NCBI RefSeq assembly: GCF_000485595.1
Contig: NW_014578174.1
Location: 30,872 to 94,871 of the forward strand
Length of the DNA: 64,000 nt
Source of the DNA: Priapulus caudatus
Taxonomy: Eukaryota > Priapulida > Priapulimorpha > Priapulimorphida > Priapulidae
Direction: 5' to 3'
Positions 23,099-36,000 of this stretch are shown one piece after another. Every line of letters starts with the position of its first letter. The first letter of the stretch is position 1. The notes under the pieces were generated by a model, which worked only from the letters and a program-made list of their open reading frames with translations, did not search any database and was not told the DNA's origin. Position numbers and translations under genes: made by a program.

Positions 23099-25218
23099 AC
23101 ATACCCTCACCATGCTCACACTTCTGCACGTGAGGATCGCTTTGCGATACAGCTGGAAGTGAACGTCACGAATACGCCGATTAAATCTGATTTGGTAACA
23201 CAAACCACGCTGACAAAATATCGAAAAATTATCTCCTGTACCGGCCTGAAATATAGACAACCATGGGGATATTCTCTGGCGGGCAACTACCCCTTGCATG
23301 GACGCCAACTACGCGCCTTGCTTTTACACGTAGTGTTCTACAGCTTCCAGAGCAGAGCGTACGTATAGCTTATCTATCGTTATAGCTTTATATACGGCCC
23401 TGTTCAGAGCAGTTCCAGATTAGTAGCCACCTACCGACCACACGAAATAGAATAGATTCATATTTATTCTATTCTAAAATAGTATATATTTATTAATTAT
23501 CTTCTAGTTTCTATTTCTGTCGCTACGACGCCACCTACTGATTGAATAACCTACGTTCCTTGTGTTATACACAACCACCTAGCGGTAAATGCGGCCGGAA
23601 CTATGTGAATTTATGGCGTCGTGTGAACGTAAGAACGAAACGTGATTCAATGGAACCGGCGCGGATTTCGAAATGCGTAGTTTTGAGTTGTTTAATTGTT
23701 CTTGATTGAGCGCTTTTAAAGAAATGTAAAATTTGTTAAGAAATTATGATTCGCGTCATTAGATTTGTTTTATCTTTAATTATTCTTCGTATTATCAAAA
23801 TAATGATGTCTTTCTCTTTGTTTCCACTCGCTTTCTGTGTACACTGACTGTCTGTAGCTCCAAGAAAACCGGTATTATGCTAGGGCTTACGAATACTCTA
23901 AATTAATAATGTGTATGACGTAGTACACGTAGTCACTTTAGAATAAGAAGGTATATCGGCTTTCAGAGTTTGAAGTGTAGCATGGCAGGACTACTAATGA
24001 CTCCCCTAAAACACCAAGGGGGACTTTCACCGCTCCATGAATCACACCTTAAGAGGCCATGATGGAAGAGCTCCCATTAAAAATCACTAGCCTGAAGAGG
24101 CATTGATGGAAGCTTCTCACTAAAAATCCACACCCCTTTAAAAGGTCTCGCCATTCTTATAAAGGTCTGCCATACGACGACAGCGGCACAGCTGCTCAAT
24201 TTTAAGGGTTTTTTTGGGTTGTCCGGAGTTGTCCCTCAAGAGTTTGTGTTGTCCGGATATTATTTAAACAATGTGCTGCATGCGCCTGCTCACGTGCATG
24301 CTCAGTCTGTAAAGCAAAAAGGCCTAACATGTACATTTTGTACGTATTGCAGTGACAGCAAGACATGACCATTCGCATTTGTTTCACTCATTATATGAAG
24401 ATAATAAAATATTGGTAATGTGTAAATGATGCTGGGGATCAATGACGTATAATAATATTAATAGTAATTAAAAGTTGCATAAAATTTATTTCATAGCATT
24501 TACATTAACTACTAACATTACACTACTAACATTACTAACATTACTAACACTGTTATGTGTCAAGTCACAGCATGAGCAAAAATTGAAAATTAACACGTAA
24601 CATTGTGTTGTTTAAACACGTAATGTCTATCTTCTGTATACAAGCAGCCAGACAATGCGTCTAGACATTACGTTTGCAGCGATTGTGCAACCCTGGCCGT
24701 AGTAAAATGAACGCGCCATTATGAATATAACATTTTATAGATGTTGGACACCGACAACCACGAAGCAATTTGTAGTTGCCCGAGAGAAATCAGTCGTCAC
24801 GGACGACCGGACGACTGTTAAAATGAGCCCTGCGAGAGGGTGTATGAAAGTTGCATTCTCATTGGCTACTGAAACTAGAGTTGGGCTAGAATAGATAACT
24901 CCAGTCAGGGCTTCGCGATCCATTGCAACATTGACAACTCTATGGACAGGGAAAACTAGCCTCAAGGCCACGCGTGACGCGGCGGCTTTTGATGTACACG
25001 ATCGATCGATACACAGACTTTTGCGTGCGCGCATTGGCGATTTCAACCACTTTTATGAGGCGCGATGATGCACGCACCATGGCACAATTTATGGTGCGCG
25101 GTGGAGCGCGAGCGCGATCGCGCCCCTTAAAAATGAAAGCCTGGTATATTGACGTTAGTCACACAGCCTGGTCGGGTTATGTACACTGTACAGTGTAGGG
25201 CCTACGACCTCCAGTGAG
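23099..25218. other. No gene recognised; short repeats
   Basis: Contains two diverged ~46-bp tandem units around 24035-24130 (aagaggc...gatggaag...ctcccattaaaaat), an (ACTAACATT)n run near 24510-24550, and a short inverted pair acgtaatgtcta...tagacattacgt near 24620-24672. 'gttgtccgg' words near 24218-24258 match the composite repeat at 33-34 kb. No coding signal. Confidence 0.5.
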
Positions 25219-25505
25219 AGGGTCTATGTCGGATAATGTCCCCCGGTGTACTGCCGAAACGTACCCTGGTTACGGTCCGGTATACCGGAACGTACCCTGG
25301 TACTATCTAATATGCCGGACCGTGCCTCGCCTACTCCACTAACGAGTCTAGGGAGTCGCCTACGCCTACTTCCTAACCCGAACCCGAACACGAACCCTAA
25401 CCCTAATCCTAACCCTAACCATATCAAATAGTGACCAGGGTACGTTCCAGTATACCGGACCGTACCCAGGGTACGTTCCGGCAGTACCCTGGGGACATAG
25501 ACCCT
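25219..25505. mobile_element. Inverted-repeat element with a telomere-like core
   Basis: The ends agggtctatgtc (25219) and gacatagaccct (ending 25505) begin long inverted repeats rich in gtaccctgg/ggtacgttccgg words. The centre (25374-25424) is a ccctaa-type tract. Related but more damaged copies occur at about 5990-6290 and 7280-7500. A non-autonomous DNA element is inferred. Confidence 0.75.
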
Positions 25506-27085
25506 ATGAGCCCTAGTACCCCTGCGGCCTACAGACGTACAGTGTACCCGCGCTCGCAGTTGGTAATTTGTGTGTCATTGACTTTGTACTACCGCCTCCT
25601 AGTACTAAGGAGTGTTATATAACCGTGAGCCACTAAAAGGCAATGTCAACTGGGTTAATGTATATAGGCATGCATTTTGCGGATGAGTTTACGGAGACAA
25701 GGCGAGGAAACTGTAGATACAATATTGTAACCCGACAACTTTGAACTAGAACAAGAGTAGGAGGTAACACTAACACTAACAGTTAAGGTACACCCCTACT
25801 CTTGTTGGGTTACATTATTGCGTTGGGAAACGGTTGCCCAAAATTTTGGGACCAGTGTCTAGTCTAGATTAGAGTAGCGTGAGACAGAGCACCGATAAAA
25901 ACGGCATAAACTCAGTCAATTTAAATTACGTTCATTAAGTGTCATTACGTCCATTTAAATATTTAAGTAGTTTATTTATCAGTGAGATGTGGAATGTGGG
26001 CAGGGTTTCTTTCGGGGCCTTTAACGCTTTTTGCGTCTAACATGCCGTCATTGCGTCAAAGTTTAACCTAATTTGCGAAAGCCCATATAATTCCTCTGAC
26101 ATGTCTTAATTATATAACTGACATCCCTTATTTTCTAGCCTTGTTTACTTTTAACAAGTGTACTTTTGTGTGTTCAGAGCTTGATGTATACCTATCTGAA
26201 CTGACTAGTGTGTGTTGGGGTCGCTTATGGTACAAGTGATTGATTCCAATTATGGATCAAGTGTGAATTGCCCCAAATTCCGTATCAACTTCATGGGGAG
26301 TAGCACACGTGGTGTGTTTTTGCGTCATGTATCAGCATTCACTTTTATCATATCGAGTATTATCTGATTTCTGCCACTGATCAACATAAAAGCTTTGTTT
26401 GAATAGACGTGTGTTGAATGCCGTTGCGTGGATTTCAGATCTCACTTAGAATTTTCTGTGAGGAAATACTGCATGCAACTGATTTAAAGCATATTTAAAT
26501 CTATAATATGTCTTACCAGGTAGCTATAACCTTAACATACTATTTTGTGTGTACTTCGAGTAGCTTTAAAAAAGTGATGCAATGCTCAAAATACTTTAAT
26601 ATTTTTTTTATTAGATTGAAGCTAATACATCAGGGTGTGAAAGTCCGGAGTCAAATACTCCCCGATTTACTGTCGGACTCCCTGATTTGTCATATGCAGG
26701 AGTTCGTGTGACTCCATGAAAATTCTGCTATAATAACTAGTTCGTTCCAGAGCAGGGCCTTGCGGAGTTATCGTATGTTTTTTAGCAAATGTCCCAAGAA
26801 AATTTGGCAATTTCGCAAATGTTCTTTTTGACTTGCTTGCTCAAACATTAATTTCTACCCCTGATACATGGTATCAAATTTTTTACGCTCGATCTAGAGT
26901 TAATGTGATGATATGTTGTTTGATGTTTTGTGTTACACCCAGCTATATTTCTATGTGCAGCCAATCTTTTTAATATATCTCTATGCCATGGTACAGTGTA
27001 CCTGAAATGTTGTTATGCAAGCAACATAGACATCATATCATTGGCTAATGAATTTACAGTCTTTGTGCTTGCAATTCTTGAACAG
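25506..27085. other. Upstream of the USPL1-like gene; no exon identified
   Basis: A 12-bp stem aacaagagtagg (about 25748) pairs with cctactcttgtt (about 25794). The rest is AT-rich with no exon that I can join in phase to 27086. The promoter and first exon of the USPL1-like gene should be in or upstream of this stretch. Confidence 0.45.
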
Positions 27086-30000
27086 GGTAGTCAAGCTAAA
27101 AGGATGCAGTGGTGTGAAGAATGCAATCGAAGGGGTATAAGAAAGAGGCTGAAGTTGCACCAGTTAAACTTTAAAGAAGCCATGTGGTTGTGTGAGAACA
27201 GCCAGGTATGTATGTTTCGGTTTAATACTATTTCAATATTTTTAGGTCTTTCATATAGAAATTGTTCATTACTTACTAATGACGCTAACATAAAATAATG
27301 AATGTAAAGCAGAAAAAATTTGCATGCCATTTTGCAATGTTTCTAGCATGTTTTACATAAATTGTGTGTTTATTCAGATTTGGTTAATGTACATAATATA
27401 TATAATCTTGTTTTTGCAGTGTGTTTATCCATTAAATCTGCCAAGTATGAAAGTGAAAAACTTTATTGTGAAGCAAAATTTTATGACCATCTCGAGATGT
27501 CAGAGAGCACTCGCACTGGCTCCACCCTCGTCTCTGTCCACAGATCCAGCATCTAAAGTACTAGGTGTGTATATTTTAATTGCATTATATATTTTGTTAA
27601 CTCATGTGATATTTCACAGTTTCTGCCTTATGTTGCCTGGTTCATGTATACCTAAATAAATTACTGAACTTGAGCAAATTATGTATATTAGAGTGTAACT
27701 GTCACTGTTGATGCAGTAGGTTAATATGTGTTTTGGTATACGTATAATGTATTTTAGCAGTAAATGGCTGCTAAAATATTCAAAGAATTGGGAATTTGCT
27801 AAATTAATGCAAATGTGTCAGCTCCATTAGGTTATTCTATTCAGAATGTCTAGTTTTATTCGGATATTTAGTATGCACTATTTAGCAGAAACTGGGGGTG
27901 ACTGCTAGTGATGATTCTACATTCTAAAAGCAATTCTGTATTTAAAAGTAACGCTTCACAGAAAGTGGGAGCAACTGTAGGAGGAGTCCGAGGAGGGTTG
28001 AAAAATGTGTCAAAGTTCCTAATGTAATTTGTTGATAGCAAAGCATATAAAATTGTTTTGTTGGTGTCACTTGAATGTGAAGGCAACATATTGATATGTC
28101 TATATAGCACCTATTAATATTAGTTAAACCATAAACCATAAAACATATATATCAACAAGGTAATTAATGCTATATATATGTGAGTCATGTGTATATATAT
28201 ATATATCTATATAGAATGACTTGCTTTTTATATTTATATACATGACATTAAAATAGTACGATTGACTTTTGTATCCAGCTACAATGTGTACGGAGATACC
28301 ATAGCGAACATAGACAGTCCCCTGATGTACAACAATTGAGTGGCATTTTAGAACAACTTGTTTATATATTTAGTGTTGACGAGTAAATAGCATGCAACTA
28401 GCAAACATGTAATCAAGAGCGGATAATACCTAGAGTGTACAACGGAAAAACGGGAAAATAGTGCTATTTCACGACTACATTATTCTACTTTGCCTGCGAG
28501 TCTAGAATAATTTCATGGTATTGCATTAAGCAGAATTCTTTGCTCTCTAAAACAAGACGGCACCGCGATTGTCAATACGAACTCCTAGCGGAGATATCGG
28601 CTCCTAAATACTCCCCTCCCACATGCAAACGCCACCTCGAATCCACTCTGCCAGCATCCTACACGGCGGCTAAGGCGTTGCTTCGTGAAAGTTCGGTTTT
28701 TCCGCGATATAATTTATGAATGGACGGTGCTTCGTTATCATAGGTGACTATTCGGGCATCGCCTATGCCTATCTTCCATTATCTTTCCTACACGGCTAAC
28801 GCCCGTCAATGATGGAGCCGGCTCCATCAAGTTTTTACAACGCAGCTCAGTTTACTAAGTGTAGTAACAGTACCAATTTGGGCATATGACATCAATTATC
28901 AGCGCTCCAAGTGTGACGGAAAACCGATAGCCAAAATGCTTACCCGCGTGTAGGATGCTGGCAGAAGTGGATTCGAGGTGGCGTTTGGCATGTGGAGGGG
29001 AGGTTTAGGAAGCCGATATCTCCGCCTAGGAGTATCGTATTGACAAGCGTTGGTCTGCTTTTACGAGAGCAAAGAATTCTGCTTAATGCAATACCCATGA
29101 AATTATTTCTAGACTCGCAGGCAAAGTAGAATAATGTAGTCGTGAAATAGCACTATTTTCCCGTTTTTCCGTTGTACACTCTAGGTATTATCCGCTCTTG
29201 ATGTAATGTACATATTTCTGATTTGCTCGAATTTGCACATGTCGCTGACTCGTCACCTAATTCCGATCCTTTGCAGCGATATAGTTGTGGTTTGTTGATG
29301 ATGCACACAGATTCCTTGCGATCAGAGGCTGGTTGTGTCGTGCGTGCTGAAAATTAAACCTCAACAATCTTTGTCAAAGTGATGTTTCTAGAGATATAAG
29401 TGAGCGTTGTTATGAAACCAATCCTCGTGTGTATGTCATAGACACGATTGTAAAATCCATTTTCCCTTTGAACATGATAGTAGTATCATATTGACATCTA
29501 ATAACTGCTGACTGTATTATAAGTTTAGTTTCAATGCGAATATAGAAAGATAAACTGACTAGAATGGGGGGGGGGGGGCAGAAAAATACGAAATACACTG
29601 TTTACTAGGATATCATGATCGCTAACAATAGGGTGAAAGTTGGGTTCTATAACGAGTAGATGAAAAATGTAATAAAAAGATGACATTATCATCAGTTTTT
29701 AACAATTGGGTGTTACTGGACAAATTGTTGTGTTTCCTATGAGAGTTCTGTGGCTGCACATTTACTAGTAACAAGAAATGCTTATCAATAAGACCAAACT
29801 GTGGATTTTCAATTTAGGACCTGTGTTATTGCTATTTGTTGGTGTTTTAAAAAGAGCTATAGTTCTTCTTTGGTTTTCAAATGTGGTGGCTGTCAACAGA
29901 AGAACTGATTAGTTCAAATGGGCAGATGACAGTCGAAGTCAAACCTATATGTGTTGATTGTTGACAACCACCGAGCCTTGTGGTAAATAACAGCATGTGG

Positions 30001-33000
30001 ATATGGAATAGGAGTGAGCATCGTAAACGATAAGACAATAGAGTCACGTAAATCTTCACTGACCTGTTTGTGTGTCTTTCTCTCACTTGTGCCTGTTCAA
30101 GAAGGGCCTAGGCAAATGTACAGCAAACTGGTGACTGACGCTGGTCACCTGACTAAGGTATCAGTGAGTTTGACGGAGAGAATGGAGTCAACCGTGGGTA
30201 GGTACAGGGAATGGACCACACACATCTCACACTTTCCTCTGGTCACCTCAGGTAAAGCCTGTGTACATGCTTACTGTGCGCAGATTCCCAGTGATCAGGT
30301 AGATGTGTTTGATACAATCTGTACCTTGACATCCAAAGATTGACGAGCGTCGGGCTGGTTAAGACACTAAGAAAAAGGCAAGGTTTTAATTTCCTGTTTA
30401 TTTGAAAGGACTGTCTCTGCAAAGGGGCATGTTTGCAGCACGTGTGTGTAAGTGCGCCGTCGCGTTAAGGAGACAAATTCGATAATTCAACATCGTGATG
30501 TTTCAGAATGGCTTAAGACGGTGTGCACGCGCCCGCCATCTGGTGGTCCCGTTATCTCGCAGCCGGCTTCACCCTCGTGCGAGCAGCCAGCCAGAAGTAC
30601 GTTCAATAGCGTCCTGAGTTCCACCGATATGGAAATGATAAGCCATGGGCAGTGCCCGTGTGATGACAAGGCCTGTCTGCCGTGCAGGTGTGTATGTTCG
30701 TTCTCTATGTTGATCGTTGAATCTCATGTAAACACCAGTTTCCCAGAAACAACAACCAATCATTAGACTAAAGCCGGGCTTATGTCGGCCTTGCGACGCG
30801 ACGCGATTGCCTTGCGACTGATTTTCTGCAACTGGTTGCAAGTCGCAGCGAGGATCGCGTCGCCGAGAAAGTTCTACCTAAGCACCCCTGCAACTACCAG
30901 CGACTGCTTGCGACTGGAAAATTGTCAGTCGCAACGCGATCGCAGCGAGTCGCACATGTTCTACTCTTGCGACCAGTTGCAGTGACGCGCGACTGGTTCC
31001 ACCGGTCGCAAGCATTGTTTTCATGGTTACTACCCAACATAAGCTGCCTTGCGATCGCTGCCACGAAATTCGAATGCATAATGAACGATGCATAAAAGCG
31101 AACAATGCGAATGAAACAATCAGTGCTACAGTCATATACACAACATGCACACAGCAACAAGTCATGTAAACTCGATCAATAGACGATCGTCGCTTTGACC
31201 TAAGCGCATTCTTCCACCTTCTGCGACTGGCTGCGACTGGTCGCAGGCAGTCGCTGTCAGTTGCGTTGCCGTCGACCTAAACACTGCAGCCGCAGTGAAT
31301 TGCAGTGCGTCGCGTCGCGTCACAAGCAATCGCAACCCGACATAAGCCCGGCTTAACTAGTCCATGTTTGTAAATTGTGATTGCAATTGTTTTCAGGCCA
31401 CAGGCAAGCCGTTGTGAGTCGACTGCACAAGATGTCGTCACTGAGAATGCTGCTGATATTGAGACGTCTCTTCGGGGGCAACAGGAAACAGGGAGAAGGA
31501 TTCACTCAGGAAAACACTCTGCGTTCCATACTTACGATTCTCAGAGTATGAGTAGTCCAAAAATAGCAGGATCCCGTGACGAGGCTAGGCAAACTTTTAC
31601 TGACAATGAGGTTTTGCTGCTGAATTGCACTGCAAATGGAACTGCTGCACCCACGGCTCCAGTGTCATTACAGAAATGTAGTAGTGAAGATGCACTAAGT
31701 AAAGTGCCACTTGAGAGTGATTTAGATCCGATACAGCTACAGTTGGAAGCAGGTGTAGAAATAGTGTCAAACAGTGTGCAGGTTAATGACAAGGAATCTA
31801 CAAGTGATAAATATCGCATAAAATCTACAAGGCAAGCCAAAAGGTCCAAATCGAGCGCAAACGTAGTGAAAGAAGCAAAGCAGCCATCTGAACTACTCGC
31901 TCTCGCAGCACGTTCTCCCGACAAACCCGCGTCTCCCTCGGCGACGGAAACCGAGAGTTCGCCGCGGACAGACGAAGGCTTGGAGCTGCAGTGGTTCTCC
32001 GCGGGCAATCTCAGCTGGTTGTGTGCGGTGCTGAACCTGATCGTCCACAGCACGATCATCTCGCGCTGCGCCCTCGCCCTCAGCGACGACTTCATCGTGA
32101 AGACTCTCGTCGGCGCGTACCAACAAGTGGACGTGCTGATCGGCCGGCGGAAGCTGGCGGTGGCCAGCGTCGACGACGTCGTCGTGAGCGAAGTCGCGAA
32201 GATGCTGAGCTCGGCGACGGCAGCGACGATCGCGTATGTGAGGTCCGAGGACAAGGACAAGGAGGAGGAGGACGAGGAGGAGGAGGACGATCTGGTCGAG
32301 AACTCGCTCGTAAAGCTGCTCGAGTCGCATCCCTCGCTGGAGCGGCAACTCGCCCACACCAGCCGGTGGCAGTTCGTTTGCGAGAAGTGTGGCCTCAAGC
32401 AGTCTAGCAGGTGATCAGCTACTACGTTGTTACATGAGCTTCACTGTTGCGCTCTACCAGCCGAAGGGAAATGCTGAACGAGATGCATAGATGTGATCTA
32501 TAGTAATATAATAAATGATAGCCATGATTTCATAAGAAACTGAAGATATATTACTCTATAAATATATTCTCTATATTATCTTACTCAGTACATATAATTC
32601 TATTCTTATAAGAATTATTATTAATATATAATCATATAATTCTTTAAATTCCATTCATAAAGTGAATACTTATGAAATAGTTCCCAAATATGTTGACTTT
32701 TAATGTTAAAATTTGGGTGTCTCTGAGTCTATGGGGTACTCTATTTCAGATTAAACATTCAGATTATTCAGTAGTTCATTCATTTAAAGGCCATTGTAGA
32801 GTATATCTTTTAATTTAATCCTTCCTTTAATTTAGCATTGTAAGGTTCCTGTTCTAATGGTGAAACTGTATTTACTTTTAGAACCCAATGCGTAGTGCAT
32901 AAGATTCCAGGTGTACTCCCAAAATTCCTGAATAGGCAGCCATATTTCAAGTGCTTTTGCATAAAGTGTGGTGTGCCCGAGCAAGAGATGAAGATGACAT

Positions 33001-36000
33001 TTATAGGGTGAGTGAGACATTACAATATATAATGGAGACAATGCATATACAGTGCTCGAAATAAGAAAAAAAAAATTCACAGAGATTACAGCTGAGACAT
33101 GTGTCTATATTCCTCTAGATTTCTAGAAATGTTAACTCATTCGTTCGGGAGATATGATTTACAGTGCTCGAAATAAGAAAAAAAATGCCGTTGTCCTGCG
33201 GACAACCCAGGCATCAAATCGGGTTGTCCGCAACAATTTCGGGTTGTCCCAAAAAATATCCCCAAATCTTCTATTTTCAATCACATAATAATATGATCAG
33301 AAAACACCCAAAAACAGTGGCGTAGCCAGGATTTTTTAACAAGGGGGGGGCAAAAACAGCAAACTGCGCAAAATAGTGGATGACTTAATATTTTACTGGC
33401 TCCTCCGCCTCCCTCTCCACACCCTACGGCTCCTCTACCTCTCAGCTCTGCAATCTTTGTTTTGGGCGCCATGCGAAAAGGCGACATTTTTGTTCATTGT
33501 TCTCTGCTCCCAAGATATGTAATTGTTCAGTGGTGGGTCTAGGATTCCAAGGAGGGGGGTGAAAGACAGGCGGGGGGTATGGGGGTCCTCCCCCAGCAAA
33601 TTTTGGAAACTTGCTGGTTTGCTGGTTCCAAATCGAGTTCACCTCTCATAAATCAGAAAACCTGACATATACCAGTGTTGGAAATAGCAGCTGGTCCCAT
33701 ATTTTTATGTTATTCACGATTTAATTCACGATTAAGATTTCTTGATGAGCTAGAAAACACTTGGATTTGAAGTATGAAACTGAACATTATTGTGCCAGCT
33801 AGCCTACACTAGTTGGTTGGGATTGATTGTCAGTTCAGATGCAAAATATTGAAAGCAAAAGGCTATACACCATAGATTAATTGGGTACCACGCGTATATA
33901 AGATAGACGAGTCGGTTTAGAGTTAGTGTTAGGGTTAGGGATAGGGATAGGGTTTCTTGGTTGTCCACCGGACAATGTCTCAGACTGGTTAGGTTGTCCG
34001 GTGCAAATTCTGGTTGTCTCGGACAACCGGACAACGCTTATTTCGAGCACTGATATACAATATATTTCATGTGAAAAATGCATCATGATAAAAATAATCC
34101 TCATTGGGTCCATTTATTTGCTGATATTATAAGGAAGTGGTCTGGCATTTGTCATTCCGTTTATTAATATACTTTGTTTTTGTTTTTTTGTTTTTCAGAT
34201 CACCCAGATGCCTACTACTTGGTTTGGGAGCTGGCATGGATTCGTGTGACCCTGGCCACTACACGTTCAGACAGAATGGCATTGATTATACCTTAGGTGC
34301 TATTGTAACGAGAGAACGTAGCAGCTGTACAACATGGATATTCCAGGGTAAGAAATGCACAAGATTATTTGTCGCAGCGTAGCCAGTAGCCAATTTCCTT
34401 CTGTAGTAATGTTTGTGTGTGTGAGATCTTAAAAATAGAGCAAATATAGTTATAACTATGTATACTATGAGTAGCAAGGTCAATCTCAAATAATGTACTA
34501 CACTGTATGTGTAGTATTTCATTGAGTGAGCCATTAGAATGTTCACATATATGCATATGACACAGTATTTTTATGTAAAATCATTTGTGACACAATAGGA
34601 TCAGGCCTAAAATCACTTACTACATTCATTCTGTTATTTCAGATGGAAGCTGGTTAAAGTGTAATGGTCGCAACCTGGTAGCTAAGCGTACGACCGTCGC
34701 AGACTTTTCTGTTGCCCCTTCAAACGTCTGTCTGGCAGTCTGGGACGGTAACAGCAGCGAGTCCGCAGACGTAAACGTCGGTGCGAATAGTCTCGCCGAC
34801 TGTAGAGGTGCCCAGGAGGATGGCGTCAGCATTGCTAAGCCCGAGTCCCTCCCCCGCACATTCAGGAAGCCAGAGGTGCACTTGTTGGCCAAGAGCGCCG
34901 TGCCGACGTACGGCCGTGCCGATGGGACCGGGTCTGCTGCCGGCACGCCGAGGTCAGCGGCGAGCCTCGAGAGCTTCTTGGACGAGGCTTACGAGTCGTG
35001 CAGCGACAACTCCGATTTGCTGAATGCCGACGGAAAGCAGCAGCAGCAGCAGCAGCGCTTGCCCTGCGTAAACTACGTCGGCGTCCCGCGTCCGACGGCC
35101 GGCCCGCCCGCCGTAGAGACGCGGAGTCGTGATACGTTGCTGACTGCTGTCGCAACGTCTTCCGCCAACTCGTTTGCGCCTATAACGTGTACGCGAGTCG
35201 CACGGGGCCGCGCAGATTACACACGCAGCGCCAAGGGTGCAGCAGCCACTGTGTGCAGAGTGCCACAGCCGGGTAAGTCTGCTAGTGAATCGGTCGGACA
35301 TGTGCAGCTGAATTCATCGCATAGCAGGCAACGACTGACATGTACCCCAGCAACTGCGAGCAGGAGTGGTGGAAGCAGCACGTGTTCCAGCCTCAGTTCC
35401 CATGACAGCCAAGGGTTGTCGTTGCCAGTGTCCGGGAGACCTAACCTCAGAACACAGAAATCAGACGGGGCAGCGAAAAAGTCAAGTGCACAATCAGTTA
35501 GTTCACAGGCCATTGCCGCAGTTGTCAGTAGGGCCAATATTCTCACACGAGGTACCAAGAGAACGAGTTCCGGTAGTGTGTCATCGTCCACTAGGCAGGC
35601 CTGTGGTTCCAACAACCGGAGAGAAGCAAAACGACAGTTTCCGTCTTTCACAGTCAGCCCAGCTGCAAGTGAACGAAGCAGCAGCTCTGACAAGGATACT
35701 GTGGTTCAACTGCTGAGGAGGTTGCAGGAGAAGAGGGTAACAAGGTGCGAAGTCGCATCGCAGCCATCGTCCACTCTGTCCTCTAATCTCACCTTTGATG
35801 AGAACGACAAGCTTAACTACATGCAGCTTCTGAAGGAGAAGGTGATTGCCAAGCGAATGCAAAATCCTAGCAACACTTTCCAGGGTTACACTCCCAAAGC
35901 GGCTCTAAATGTCAAGACACCAGTTGGTAAGCCAAAGAGAAAAAGAGGACAACCGCCAAAGGGGAGATCTGTAACTATTACGCCTACTCAAATTTGCGGC

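Noticed and set aside
26930-27085. Upstream extension of the first USPL1-like exon to an ATG-like start at 26930
   Set aside because: The added residues are hydrophobic intron-like sequence, and a good acceptor (ttcttgaacag) sits right before 27086.
30014-30343. 109-residue frame in the USPL1-like intron
   Set aside because: It cannot be joined in phase with exons 2 and 3, which join each other directly (27564 to 30507); no known motif.
31541-32398. 285-residue minus-strand frame opposite USPL1-like exon 4
   Set aside because: Shadow of the conserved plus-strand exon; Ser-rich translation of acidic codons.
34240-34290. GHYTF as a USP-type catalytic His box in the USPL1-like protein
   Set aside because: By position relative to DGSWLKC it matches the HYAF-like strand of USPL1 rather than the catalytic His, which lies later. 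I treat the resemblance as superficial, though structure modelling could change this.
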